DNA of 64,000 nucleotides from Microbacterium sp. 5K110 (GTDB taxonomy: Bacteria > Actinomycetota > Actinomycetes > Actinomycetales > Microbacteriaceae), in assembly GCF_005774735.1 (NCBI RefSeq), contig NZ_VBUM01000005.1, positions 1-64,000 of the forward strand, read 5' to 3'. A program made the position numbers and the translations under genes. This document shows, in pieces, positions 1-8,339 of this stretch; the first letter of the stretch is position 1; the number at the start of each line of letters is the position of its first letter. Below the pieces are notes generated by a model. That model saw only the letters and a program-made list of their open reading frames with translations. It searched no databases and had not been told where the DNA came from.

Positions 1-372
1 GTACGCGGGGGCGGCGGGGTACGCGGGAGCACCGGCGGGTGCGACCGGCGGGACCGCGGGCTCCGCGGCGGGCGCGGACGGCGCGGCCACGGGCTCCGCG
101 GCGGGCGCGGACGGCGCGGCCACGGGCTCCGCGGCGGGCGCGGCCACGGGCTCGGCCCCGGTCGTCGAGGGCGCTTCGGGAGCGGCCGGGGACTCCGCGG
201 CCGGGGACTCCGCGGCAGACGCCTCCGCAGCGGCCGGCGCCTCGGCAGCGGCCGGAGCGTCTGCAGGCGGGCGCACCTCGTCGGTCCACGCGCTGCCGTT
301 CCAGCGGCGCAGCCCGCCGCCTCCGGCGGGGTCGGGGTACCAGCCGTCGGGCGTGAGAGGCGTGTCGGTCAT
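1..372 (-). CDS. DUF2510 domain protein, C-terminus outside window
   Basis: Only the first 124 codons are inside the window; the frame is open to base 1. The N-terminus (residues 9-33) carries the DUF2510 signature with GWYPDP, then LRRWNGSAWTDEV, a short module found at the N-terminus of many actinobacterial membrane or secreted proteins. It is followed by a low-complexity Ala/Pro/Glu linker in which the 11-residue unit EPVAAPSAPAA is repeated exactly at the DNA level (33-bp period, roughly 60-150). Such linkers usually lead to transmembrane segments, which would lie beyond the window edge. The start is the ATG at 372-370. The function is unknown. The domain call is secure; the full architecture is not visible. 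Confidence 0.75.
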   Translation of the reverse strand, partial: MTDTPLTPDGWYPDPAGGGGLRRWNGSAWTDEVRPPADAPAAAEAPAAAEASAAESPAAESPAAPEAPSTTGAEPVAAPAAEPVAAPSAPAAEPVAAPSAPAAEPAVPPVAPAGAPAYPAAPAY

Positions 373-438
373 GTCGTTCCCCCTGTGGTGCGTCGGTGCG
401 GCCTGCGCGTCCTCCGAGTCTAGTAACGCCCGCCGTGG

Positions 439-3400
439 TCATCGGAAGTCCCTCGAGGTGTGCAGAACCCCCACCCGCAGGTCGGTGAACCCATCGGCGA
501 CCACGTTGGTGACCCCTTCCACCGATCTCTCGAGCATTCCGCGCACGATGAGTGCCGGAGACTCCCGCGCGATCCGCCGGTAGCGGTTCCACACCCCGAC
601 CGAGCACACGATGTTCATGAGGCCGTGCTCGTCCTCGAGATTGAGGAACGTGATCCCGGATGCCGTCGCCGGGCGTTGCCGATGTGTGACCAGCCCCGCG
701 ACCTCGACGCGCCGATCGGTCTCGGCCGTGCGCAACTCGCGCGAAGTGAGCACGCCCCGCGCGTCGAGGGCGGACCGGAAGTGCGTGAGCGGGTGGTCGT
801 CGGTGGAGAGTCCCGTCGCCCACAGGTCGGCAGCGAGCACCTCGTAGCTCGAGGGATCGGTGAACAGCGGGGGCTGCACGAAGGCCACCGAGTCGGGCAG
901 GAACTCGGGCCGATCCAGCGCCGCCGGACCCGAGAGCCAGATCGCCTCGCGTCGCGAATGCCCGAGGCACTCGAATGCGCCGGCGGTGGCCAGGGCTTCG
1001 AGCTGCGCGGTCACGAGCCCGGTGCGGCGCACCAGGTCGCGCAGATCGCGGTAGGCGCCGCCGCTCTCGCGTTCGGCGACGATACGTTCGGCGACTTTCG
1101 CCCCGATCCCCGTCACGCCGGCGAGTCCCATCCGCACGGCGAACGCCCCGTCGCGGCGGTGGGCCTCCGACTCGTCGGGGGCCGAACGGTCGAAATCACC
1201 CGTCGGCGGCTGATCGGCGTGCGCGCAAGCCTCTCTGCCCGTGGTGGGGCGGCGATGAGTGGCATCCGTTCCCCCCGTCGCGTCGTCGAGGGGCTCGAGT
1301 CCCGCTTCGACACCCGACCGCCGCAGGTCGGGCCGCCGCACCTGCACGCCGTGCCGGCGCGCGTCGGCGGTGAGCGTCGCGGGCGAATAGAACCCCATCG
1401 GCTGCGCGCGCAGGAGCCCCGCGAGGAACGCCGCCGGGTAGTGCAGCTTGATCCACGAACTGGCGTAGACGAGCAGCCCGAACGAAAGCGAGTGCGACTC
1501 GGCGAACCCGAAGTTCGCGAACGCCTGGATCTTGGCGTACAGCTGGTCGGCCACCTGCCCCACCAGACCGTTCTCGGCCATGCCGGCGTAGAGCTTCTCG
1601 CGCAACGAGTCGATGCGCTCGAGCCCGCGTTTGGAGCCCATCGCCCGTCGGAGCAGGTCGGCATCCTCGGCGGTGCAGTTGCCGATGGCGACGGCCATCT
1701 GCATGAGCTGCTCCTGGAAGACGGGCACCCCCATCGTGCGCTCGAGCACGGGGCGCAGCTTCTCGTGCACGTACGTGATCGGCTCCTGTCCGAGCTTTCG
1801 CCGCACGAAAGGATGCACGGCCCCACCCTGGATGGGCCCCGGCCGGATGAGCGCGATCTGCACCACCAGGTCGTAGAAACGCCGGGGTTGCAGACGCGGC
1901 AGCAACCCCATCTGGGCACGCGACTCCACCTGGAACACCCCGATCGAGTCGGCGCGGCACAGCATGTCGTACACGGCCTTCTCTTCCTTCGGCAGCGTCG
2001 ACAGCTCCCACGCCTCGCCCGTGGCATCCCGGATCAGGTCGAAGCAGTACTGCAGCGCCGCGAGCATCCCCAGGCCCAGCAGGTCGAACTTCACCAGCCC
2101 CATCCAGGCGGCGTCGTCTTTGTCCCACTGGATCACCGTGCGGTTCTCCATGCGGGCGTGCTCGATCGGCACGACCTCACCGACGGGACGATCGGTGAGC
2201 ACCATGCCCCCGGAGTGGATGCCGAGATGCCGGGGCGCCTTCAGAAGCTCGGACGCGAACTCGATGACCTCGTCGGGGATGTCGTGGTCGGCACCGGTCT
2301 CGAGCGTCGCGCCCCACCGCTCGACCTGCTTCGACCAGGCGTCCTGCTGCCCCGGCGAATGCCCCAGGGCGCGGGCCATGTCACGCACGGCGTTCTTGGG
2401 ACGGTACTGGATGACGTTGGCCACCTGTGCCGCGCGGTCGCGCCCATAGGTCTCGTAGACCCACTGAATGATCTCTTCCCGGCGATCGGAGTCGAAGTCG
2501 ACGTCGATGTCGGGCTCTTCATCGCGCAGGCTCGACAGGAACCGCTCGAACGGCAGGCGGTAGAAGATCGAGTCGACCGCGGTGATGTCGAGCAGGTAGC
2601 ACACGGCGCTGTTGGCCGCCGATCCGCGCCCCTGGCACAGGATGCCGCGCCGTCGGGCTTCGGCGACGATGCCGTGGACGATGAGGAAGTAGCCCGGGAA
2701 GTCCTTCATCTCGATGACGGCGAGCTCCCGCTCGATGCGGTCGCGGTCCTCGCCGGAGAGGGTCGGGTACTTCCGGGGAACGGCATCCCACACCAGATGC
2801 CGCAACCATGACATCGGGGTGTGCCCCTCGGGAACGGCCTGCTTCGGGAGGGCCGGCTTGGCCCGACGCAGGGGGAAGGCCAGCTCGTCGGCGAGAGTGA
2901 CCGTGCGCGCGACCGCCCCCGGGTAGCGGGCGAAACGTGCCGCCATCTCGACCCCCGAGCGCAGATGCGCACCGGCGTGCGCGGGCAACCACCCGTCGAG
3001 CTCGTCGAGACTGCGGTTGGCACGCACGGCGGCGACCGCCGCGGCCAGCAGCTCTTTCGACGGGGCGGAGTAGTGGACGTTGTTCGTGGCGAGAACGGGG
3101 AGTCCGCGGTCGGCCGCGAGCGCGGCCAGCAGGTCGTTGTGAGCCGAGTCGAGCGGACCGCCGTGGTCGATGAGTTCGACGTACACGGCCTGGGGCCCGA
3201 ACAGCTCTACGAGGAGGTCGAGCGCACGAGCGGCTCCCGCCGGTCCCTCGGATGCCAGGGCTTGACGGACGCTCCCCTTGCGGCATCCGGTGAGCACCGC
3301 CCACTGCGGATCGTCCGGGCCGCCAGCGCGTTGAGCCAGGTCGGCGAGGTCATAGACGGGTCGCCCCTTCTCTCCGCCGGAGAGTTGGGCGTGGGTCAGT

Positions 3401-3873
3401 GCGCCGGCGAGTCGGTGGTACCCCTCTTCGCCCCGGGCGAGCACCAGCAGATGGGAACCGGCGGGATCGGCCCGACCGTTCTGCGGACCGTCGAGTCCGA
3501 GCGACAGTTCGGCGCCGAAGACGGTGCGCACCGTGCGGGCCTCCGCCGCTTCGGCGAAGCGCACGATGCCGTAGAAGCCGTCATGGTCGGTGAGCGCGAG
3601 CGCGTGGAGTCCGAGCCGCTCGGCCTCTTCTACGAGTTCTTCGGGCGAGGACGCCCCGTCAAGGAATGAGTACGACGAATGCGCGTGCAGTTCGGCGTAC
3701 GGAACGGCGTCGTCGGGTCGCGCGATCGTGGGGGGAACGTACGGACCACGCTTGTGCGACCACGCGGGACTGTCACCGCCGTCGCCGTTCGGCGGGGTCG
3801 AAACGGGGCGTCGCGTGTCGCTCAGCGCGCGCTCCAGCTCGGACCACTTCACCGGGGGGTTGTGGAAGCCCAT
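439..3873 (-). CDS. dnaE2: Error-prone DNA polymerase III alpha subunit DnaE2
   Basis: Error-prone C-family polymerase that performs SOS mutagenic translesion synthesis together with ImuA and ImuB. The protein is 1144 aa. The PHP domain begins near residue 58 (YAELHAHSSYSFLDGAS), the catalytic aspartates sit in PDIDVDF near residue 455, the helix-hairpin-helix region follows, and a C-terminal OB fold ends the protein. The N-terminus MGFHNPPVKWSELE resembles the usual DnaE2 start, so I keep the ATG at 3873 although the frame continues upstream. An Arg/Thr/Asp-rich stretch of about 45 residues before the HhH region (after GVEAGLEPL) looks like an insertion. The gene lies 87 bp downstream of imuB on the same strand and is probably the last gene of the LexA-controlled imuA-imuB-dnaE2 set. 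Confidence 0.95.
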   Translation of the reverse strand: MGFHNPPVKWSELERALSDTRRPVSTPPNGDGGDSPAWSHKRGPYVPPTIARPDDAVPYAELHAHSSYSFLDGASSPEELVEEAERLGLHALALTDHDGFYGIVRFAEAAEARTVRTVFGAELSLGLDGPQNGRADPAGSHLLVLARGEEGYHRLAGALTHAQLSGGEKGRPVYDLADLAQRAGGPDDPQWAVLTGCRKGSVRQALASEGPAGAARALDLLVELFGPQAVYVELIDHGGPLDSAHNDLLAALAADRGLPVLATNNVHYSAPSKELLAAAVAAVRANRSLDELDGWLPAHAGAHLRSGVEMAARFARYPGAVARTVTLADELAFPLRRAKPALPKQAVPEGHTPMSWLRHLVWDAVPRKYPTLSGEDRDRIERELAVIEMKDFPGYFLIVHGIVAEARRRGILCQGRGSAANSAVCYLLDITAVDSIFYRLPFERFLSSLRDEEPDIDVDFDSDRREEIIQWVYETYGRDRAAQVANVIQYRPKNAVRDMARALGHSPGQQDAWSKQVERWGATLETGADHDIPDEVIEFASELLKAPRHLGIHSGGMVLTDRPVGEVVPIEHARMENRTVIQWDKDDAAWMGLVKFDLLGLGMLAALQYCFDLIRDATGEAWELSTLPKEEKAVYDMLCRADSIGVFQVESRAQMGLLPRLQPRRFYDLVVQIALIRPGPIQGGAVHPFVRRKLGQEPITYVHEKLRPVLERTMGVPVFQEQLMQMAVAIGNCTAEDADLLRRAMGSKRGLERIDSLREKLYAGMAENGLVGQVADQLYAKIQAFANFGFAESHSLSFGLLVYASSWIKLHYPAAFLAGLLRAQPMGFYSPATLTADARRHGVQVRRPDLRRSGVEAGLEPLDDATGGTDATHRRPTTGREACAHADQPPTGDFDRSAPDESEAHRRDGAFAVRMGLAGVTGIGAKVAERIVAERESGGAYRDLRDLVRRTGLVTAQLEALATAGAFECLGHSRREAIWLSGPAALDRPEFLPDSVAFVQPPLFTDPSSYEVLAADLWATGLSTDDHPLTHFRSALDARGVLTSRELRTAETDRRVEVAGLVTHRQRPATASGITFLNLEDEHGLMNIVCSVGVWNRYRRIARESPALIVRGMLERSVEGVTNVVADGFTDLRVGVLHTSRDFR

Positions 3874-3960
3874 CAGGCGCGCCCCACCCGGGGTGTCGAC
3901 CGCGGTGCCGTAGCGATCACCGGGCCGAGGAGCAGAACGGGCGCCGGCACACGCTGGCGC

Positions 3961-5505
3961 TCAGTCATAGCGCCCCTCCGCCCGCCATTCGCCTTCTTCG
4001 ACGACGAGCAGCCACGCGCCCCCGTCGTCATCGACCACTTGGAAGCGGTGGGCCCGCCGTCGACGCAGCGGATCCCACCCGCGCTCGCTGATCGGCCAGG
4101 GGCCCGCCCACTCCCGGATGCGCATGCGTCGGCCGCCCGCGTCGAGGATCGCCGGCGGCGCGCTCAACGCATCGCGGTCCCCCACCGTCACCGACGCCCC
4201 CGCGACGTCGGTGACCTCCACGAGCCGGGGTTCGGGATATACCGTCGCCGGAAGGGGATCGGGAAGGCTCCCCGGCCAGGGCCGGGCGCGGTCCTTCGCC
4301 GTCACTGCGCGGTCGCCCCACGGCACCAAGACCTGACGCTCCGCCAACCACCGCCCCCCGCCGACGACCGGGGTGACGACGGCGCGGTGGCCGAGCATGG
4401 CCTGCACCCGGGAGAACGCGTGATGCACCCTCTCGTCAGGCCCGGCTCCGAAGAGTCCCTTGACATGGTGGGATGCCTCGTCCACCGCCTCGGGCTCGAT
4501 GGAGACCCCGGCGACACCGCTGCCGAAGATGCCGCGACCGTCCTCGGCGAGCTGCCATCGCACGCGATCGACCACGGCCCCGGCGTCGAAGGACCCGGGG
4601 TGCAGCCACACGCGTTCGCTGCGTTCGCCGCGCTCGCCCGAAAGCACGACGCGCACCTCGGTGCACACCAGGTTCTGCTCGCCCAGGCGCGCGATGAACT
4701 CCTCGGCCGCTACCCGCATACCGAATGCGATCTGGTCGGCGAGCTCGAGCGGTGGCTCGAAGGCGACCTCACGGCGGAGCTCGGGCGGTGGGGTGCGCGG
4801 CTGCACCGGCTGGGAGTCACGCCCCGAAGCGAGGGCGTGCAGTCGCGCTCCGCGCTCGGCGAACCGTTCCCGGACCCGCTCGACCGGCATGGCGGCGAAC
4901 TCCCCCAGCGTGTGGACCCCCAAGCGCGCCAGCAGGCTCGCCAGGTCGGGGTCTTCGAGCGCGGTCACCGGAAGCGGGGCGAGGAAAGCGGCCGCCTGCC
5001 CCCCGGGCACCACGCGCACGGGCTCGTCGGCGCGGGTGACGCGGGCGGCGTGCTCTGCGGTGAAGACACCGTCGGCGACGCTCGCGCGAGCGTCGGTGAA
5101 CCCCTCGGCCACGAGCAGCCGCACGAGGGTGCGCGCGGCCTCGTCTTCTCCGCCGTAGTAGCGCGCCGGTCCGCGCGCGCGGAGGGCGCAGAGCCCCGGA
5201 CGGACGATCTGGACCCCCGGGGCGCGCTCCTCGATCAATGCCACGACCGGGGCGAAGACACGCGCGTCGCGCACCGGATCGGCGGCGATGACGACGAGCG
5301 AGGGGCACAGCGCCTGGGCATCCCGACGACGTTGCCCCCGGCGTACCCCCTGGGCGCGCGCCGCGGCGGAGCAGGCCACGACCGTGTTGTTCTCGAACAC
5401 CGCGACGGGGGTGTCGGCGCGCGGGGGCCGTGCGGCCTCGCGGCGGTACGCCAGCACCGGCCAGTCGGGGAGCCACATCACGAGGCTGCGCGTCGGTTCG
5501 CGCAT
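3961..5505 (-). CDS. imuB: ImuB, Y-family polymerase homologue of the SOS mutasome
   Basis: A 514-aa Y-family (DinB-like) protein. The N-terminus SLVMWLPDWPVLAYRR and the downstream palm (PVAVFENNTVVACSAAAR, then RRGQRRRDAQALCP) fit ImuB. As known for ImuB, the catalytic acidic pair of true Y-family polymerases is not apparent; where polymerases have DMD or similar there is LPD. ImuB serves as an adaptor that links DnaE2 to the sliding clamp. The ATG at 5505 overlaps the imuA stop codon as TGATG, so the two are translationally coupled. The C-terminal 150 residues are variable Arg/Trp-rich sequence of the kind found in other ImuB proteins. Confidence 0.9.
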   Translation of the reverse strand: MREPTRSLVMWLPDWPVLAYRREAARPPRADTPVAVFENNTVVACSAAARAQGVRRGQRRRDAQALCPSLVVIAADPVRDARVFAPVVALIEERAPGVQIVRPGLCALRARGPARYYGGEDEAARTLVRLLVAEGFTDARASVADGVFTAEHAARVTRADEPVRVVPGGQAAAFLAPLPVTALEDPDLASLLARLGVHTLGEFAAMPVERVRERFAERGARLHALASGRDSQPVQPRTPPPELRREVAFEPPLELADQIAFGMRVAAEEFIARLGEQNLVCTEVRVVLSGERGERSERVWLHPGSFDAGAVVDRVRWQLAEDGRGIFGSGVAGVSIEPEAVDEASHHVKGLFGAGPDERVHHAFSRVQAMLGHRAVVTPVVGGGRWLAERQVLVPWGDRAVTAKDRARPWPGSLPDPLPATVYPEPRLVEVTDVAGASVTVGDRDALSAPPAILDAGGRRMRIREWAGPWPISERGWDPLRRRRAHRFQVVDDDGGAWLLVVEEGEWRAEGRYD

Positions 5506-6233
5506 CAGCCCGCCGCCCTCTGCCGGTAGCCCCCGTGCTCGCGCGCGACGAGCCTCTCGGTCGGTGCGCCGAGCATCTCGATCGATCCGTCGGCGGCGGG
5601 GAGGAGCATGCGGGCGCGACGGGCCGTGGGCGTGCGCTTGCTGCTGACCGACACCGTCAGCTCACGTCCGGCGAGATAGCCGTGCCCCTGCCCCACGCCC
5701 GCCCACCGGGGATCGGCGACGTCGATCACGGCCTCCGCCTGCGGCCATGCGCCCTGCACCAGCAGGACCGTGCCGCGATCGCGCAACCGGGCCGCGAGTC
5801 TCGTGACCTCGGTGCCACCGCGCGCGGTGGTCGACCCCGCCGGGGGACGCACCGCCACGACGGGCAGGACCTCGGCGATCGTGGCCGTCACCGCCAGCCA
5901 GCGGGGTCCGGGGTCGGGGATGAAGACCAGTCGATCGAGATCGAGACCGTACTTCTCGGCGGCTTCGGCTCCCAGCTCTGGCATGCCGATGACCCCGCAC
6001 CACGCCCCGTCCTGCGAGGGCCGCGCCATGAGCGCCAGCAGCAGTGACATCGAGCGGGCGATCGCGTACGCCGAGCCCGAACGAAGACCGCCGCCCGGCA
6101 GCAGCGAGGAGAAAGCGGGATGCGTCGGCAGAACCGGCGCGTCCATGCGGCGACCCTGCATGCGCTCGAGACGATCGCGGAGCGCGTGGATGTCGGGTAC
6201 GGCCTGCACCTGGTCTCGCACGATCGCCCTCAC
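5505..6233 (-). CDS. imuA: ImuA-type RecA-like accessory protein of the SOS mutasome
   Basis: About 242 aa, with a degenerate RecA-fold: a shifted glycine-rich loop (LLPGGGLRSGSAYAI) in place of a Walker A, then LDRLVFIPDPGPRWL and repeated hydrophobic strands. ImuA proteins partner ImuB and DnaE2 in mutagenic repair. Two in-frame GTG starts exist, at 6239 and 6233. I prefer 6233 because TAACCT at 6245-6240 lies exactly six bases upstream, the spacing seen at other leaderless genes here, and no ribosome binding site is present. The LexA box overlaps this -10. The 3' end overlaps imuB by one base. The family is recognised from both sequence and operon context. Confidence 0.8.
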   Translation of the reverse strand: MRAIVRDQVQAVPDIHALRDRLERMQGRRMDAPVLPTHPAFSSLLPGGGLRSGSAYAIARSMSLLLALMARPSQDGAWCGVIGMPELGAEAAEKYGLDLDRLVFIPDPGPRWLAVTATIAEVLPVVAVRPPAGSTTARGGTEVTRLAARLRDRGTVLLVQGAWPQAEAVIDVADPRWAGVGQGHGYLAGRELTVSVSSKRTPTARRARMLLPAADGSIEMLGAPTERLVAREHGGYRQRAAG

Positions 6234-6243
6234 TCCCACAGGT

Positions 6244-6259
6244 TAGAACATGTGTTCTA
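6244..6259. promoter_or_regulatory. LexA (SOS) box
   Basis: TAGAACATGTGTTCTA has perfect 6-bp arms (TAGAAC-N4-GTTCTA) and closely matches the actinobacterial and Gram-positive LexA consensus CGAAC-N4-GTTCG. It overlaps the proposed -10 of imuA and ends four bases before the alternative start, so bound LexA would block initiation of the imuA-imuB-dnaE2 transcript directly. Confidence 0.85.
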
Positions 6260-6317
6260 CACTCTCAATCCCTGTGGTTCGAAGATACGATCACCCTCCG
6301 ACATCGCCTCCGCGACC

Positions 6318-6526
6318 TCAGACCAGGTCGGCGGTCCGCGCGATGCGGGCGAATCCTCCCTGCTGCAGCACCAGGGCGGTCGCGGTCATCAGCTCGGCGG
6401 CCGAACGCGTGACGACCCCGAGCCCCACGACCTCCGCCGACAGGTCGAAGGTGCGCGTGGCATCCAGGACGACCGTCACGTCGCATCCTCGCGCTGGACG
6501 TCGATGACGAGCAGGGCACGAGTCAT
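6318..6526 (-). pseudogene. Isochorismatase-family hydrolase remnant (internal deletion and frameshift)
   Basis: The ATG at 6526 opens with MTRALLVIDVQREDA, the conserved first strand and catalytic-Asp motif of isochorismatase-like cysteine hydrolases, and stops at a TGA at 6478. In the overlapping next frame the sequence VTVVLDATRTFDLS continues to ELMTATALVLQQGGFARI and a TGA at 6320, which matches the usual C-terminal part of the same family. The central part of roughly 110 residues, including the catalytic Lys and Cys, is missing. The two ends are joined almost directly, so this is best read as a deletion scar of a gene of about 180 codons. No function is expected. Confidence 0.75.
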
Positions 6527-6586
6527 GCCTCCCTCACACCACCGCTCCGGATGCCACGGCCCGGCGGAGCCGATGATCGCGAGGTC

Positions 6587-7084
6587 TCACGCGGCCAGTG
6601 CCAGATACGGCTCCCAGCGCGGATCGGACTTGTCGACCCCGCGCACCGTCCACGACGATCCGCGTGGCGGACCGGGGATCAGGCGCAGTTCCCACATCAT
6701 CTCCTGGGGCGTGCGATCACCCTTGACGTTGTTGCAGCGCAGGCAGCACGCCACGAGGTTCTCCCACGTGTCCTTGCCACCGCGCGAGCGGGGAAGCACA
6801 TGATCGATCGTCGAGGCCGCCTTCCCGCAGTATCCACAGCGGTGCGCATCACGGCGCAGGACCCCGCGACGGGTCACCGGCACGCGACGGGCCCCGGGCA
6901 CGCGCACATAGCGCGTCAGGATGATCACCGCGGGACGGTCGTAGGTCCCCGCCGCCGCCCAGACCGGATCTTCGTCGACGCATTCGACGACGGTGGCCTT
7001 CTCGTTCATCACGAGCACGAGGGCCCGCTTGAACGACACGACGGCGAGCGGCTCGTAGCCCGCGTTCAGCACAAGTGTGCGCAT
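6587..7084 (-). CDS. HNH endonuclease family protein
   Basis: 165 aa. The N-terminal half (MRTLVLNAGYEPLAVVSFKR) is the conserved segment of a widespread actinobacterial HNH family. The nuclease core holds RCGYCG, then STIDHVLPRSRGGKDTWENL and CCLRCNN: two CxxC zinc pairs around the His-Asn-His type active site. The biological substrate is not known for this family; it is usually chromosomal and not phage-linked. The ATG at 7084 is preceded by GAGAGG seven bases upstream. The gene stands alone on the minus strand between the isochorismatase remnant and a terminator. Confidence 0.85.
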   Translation of the reverse strand: MRTLVLNAGYEPLAVVSFKRALVLVMNEKATVVECVDEDPVWAAAGTYDRPAVIILTRYVRVPGARRVPVTRRGVLRRDAHRCGYCGKAASTIDHVLPRSRGGKDTWENLVACCLRCNNVKGDRTPQEMMWELRLIPGPPRGSSWTVRGVDKSDPRWEPYLALAA

Positions 7085-7165
7085 TCCGTTTCCTCTCGAA
7101 TGGCCGAGACGGCTTCTCGGATGTTCGACTCGCGGCGGCGGAAGAGGCGCAGGGGCACGAAAAAA

Positions 7166-7189
7166 GGCGCTGTCTATTCAGACAGCGCC
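7166..7189 (-). terminator. Rho-independent terminator of the small gene at 7174-7287
   Basis: A perfect 10-bp stem (GGCGCTGTCT/AGACAGCGCC) with an ATTC loop. On the minus strand it is followed by six T residues (7165-7160). The stem overlaps the stop codon and last codons of the small open reading frame, so it belongs to that minus-strand transcript. It also separates that transcript from the HNH gene. Confidence 0.85.
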
Positions 7190-7287
7190 TCGGAGGTCGC
7201 GGCGAGACCGCGGCATCCGCTCATGCGATGCCGAAGAACGAGCAGCCCGAGCGCATCCATGGTGCGGATGCGAGGCATGGCGTCCAT
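7174..7287 (-). CDS. Small protein of 37 residues, unknown
   Basis: An open frame from the ATG at 7287 to a TAG at 7174-7176, encoding a basic, Met/Arg/Leu-rich peptide that includes MPRIRTMDALGLLVLRHRM and ends in EALSE. The support is in its signals: GGAGGG at 7300-7295 lies seven bases before the ATG, a TTAGCCT -10-like sequence lies about 35 bp upstream (near 7323-7329), and an intrinsic terminator with a T-run overlaps the stop codon. I recognise no family. There is no signal peptide and no obvious membrane segment. It could alternatively be a regulatory RNA carrying a fortuitous frame. Confidence 0.55.
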   Translation of the reverse strand: MDAMPRIRTMDALGLLVLRHRMSGCRGLAATSEALSE

Positions 7288-7365
7288 CGGCTTTCCCTCC
7301 GGTTCTCCCGACGTCGCGAACAGGCTAACCCACGGCGACACGCCCGGGGTCGGCTGCACCGGGAA

Positions 7366-7416
7366 ACGACAGACGGCGTGTCGGAGAACGATCGTCTCCG
7401 GCACGCCGTCTGTCGT
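7366..7416. terminator. Terminator downstream of the M23 peptidase gene
   Basis: Two 22-base arms (7366-7387 and 7395-7416) pair with a single mismatch around a 7-base loop. On the minus strand the stem is followed by TTT. It lies eight bases past the stop codon of the M23 peptidase and also insulates the small downstream gene. Confidence 0.75.
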
Positions 7417-7424
7417 TGTGAAAA

Positions 7425-8339
7425 TCAGCCGGCGTTCTGCTGCAGCCAGGCGTACGGGTCGACCACGGAACCGTTGATGTGCACCTCGAAGTGCAGGTGG
7501 TTCGCGGTCGAGCTGCCGGTCGAGCCGACCAGGCCGATGAGCTGGCCGGCAGCGACGGTCTGCCCCGCCTGCACCTGGCGGCTGCCGTAGGTCATGTGGC
7601 CGTAGGTCGTGGAGACCTTCTGCCCGTTGATGACGTGCTCGATGACGATGCCGACGCCATAGCCGCCGAAGCTCTCGGACGACGTGCTCACGACACCGGC
7701 GGCCGCGGCGAAGATGGGCTGCCCACCGGGGGCGAGCAGGTCGACACCCTGGTGGTAGCCGGAGTCCCAGAGACCGCGACCGAGCGTGTAGCCGGTCAGC
7801 GGCCAGCGCACTTCACCCGAGCCGGGGGCGGTCATGTTGAGGTTGACCGACGAGACGGCGACATTCGCGTTCGCGGCGAGCTGCCGTGCCCGTTCGGCGG
7901 CGGCCGCTGCGGCGGCCTCCTGATCCTTCTTCTTCTGGATCTCGTCGGCGGTGGTCGCTGAATAGCTGCTGCGGTCGAGCGTGCCGGCCGTCACGCCGGA
8001 AGCGACCACGAGCGACTGGTTGTCGGGGGCCGACATCTCTTGCAGCGTCATCGTCTCGGCGGCCGGGATCGTGGCCGCATACGCGGGGATGGCGACGGTC
8101 GCGACGAGTCCGGCGACCATCGACAGGATGACGGCACTGCGCAGCGGCTTCGTACCCCGCCGGAACGGCGAGGACGCGCGCGGCGCGGGAGCGGGACGAG
8201 CGACGGCAGCGGAGGTCACGACCGGCGTCCGCGAGGGACGACGAGAGGGTCGGGAGACCGCGGCGCGCGCGCTCTTACGAGTCTGACCCGTCGCAGGAAC
8301 CTCGGGCAGGTCCGCAGCGGGATCGATGTGTTCAGCCAA
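7425..8339 (-). CDS. Secreted or membrane-anchored M23 metallopeptidase
   Basis: Probable cell-wall endopeptidase. From the proposed start, a Ser/Arg/Pro-rich cytoplasmic segment is followed by a transmembrane or signal helix (SAVILSMVAGLVATVAIPAYA), a helical Ala/Lys linker (EIQKKKDQEAAAAAAAERA) and a C-terminal LytM/M23 domain with the zinc ligands in YHQGVDLL and NHLHFEVH. I chose TTG at 8339 because GGAGG lies just upstream and the next residues read AEHIDP; a GTG at 8396 is possible but has no ribosome binding site. The gene has a leader of about 150 bases with a candidate MtrA box at its promoter, which fits MtrA control of wall hydrolases. A strong terminator follows. Confidence 0.85.
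   Translation of the reverse strand: MAEHIDPAADLPEVPATGQTRKSARAAVSRPSRRPSRTPVVTSAAVARPAPAPRASSPFRRGTKPLRSAVILSMVAGLVATVAIPAYAATIPAAETMTLQEMSAPDNQSLVVASGVTAGTLDRSSYSATTADEIQKKKDQEAAAAAAAERARQLAANANVAVSSVNLNMTAPGSGEVRWPLTGYTLGRGLWDSGYHQGVDLLAPGGQPIFAAAAGVVSTSSESFGGYGVGIVIEHVINGQKVSTTYGHMTYGSRQVQAGQTVAAGQLIGLVGSTGSSTANHLHFEVHINGSVVDPYAWLQQNAG

Noticed and set aside
460-2811. A long plus-strand open frame (783 codons) opposite dnaE2
   Set aside because: It lies entirely antisense to the well-supported DnaE2 frame, has Arg/His/Gly-rich composition without domains, and is a usual artefact of high-GC codon bias.
3679-5529. A 616-codon plus-strand frame opposite imuB
   Set aside because: Antisense to ImuB with no ribosome binding site or family motif; composition is typical of a shadow frame.
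7085-7160. Possible SOS box upstream of the HNH gene (TCGAACATCCGAGA)
   Set aside because: Only one arm matches; the second arm has no GTTC, unlike the full palindrome at 6244-6259.
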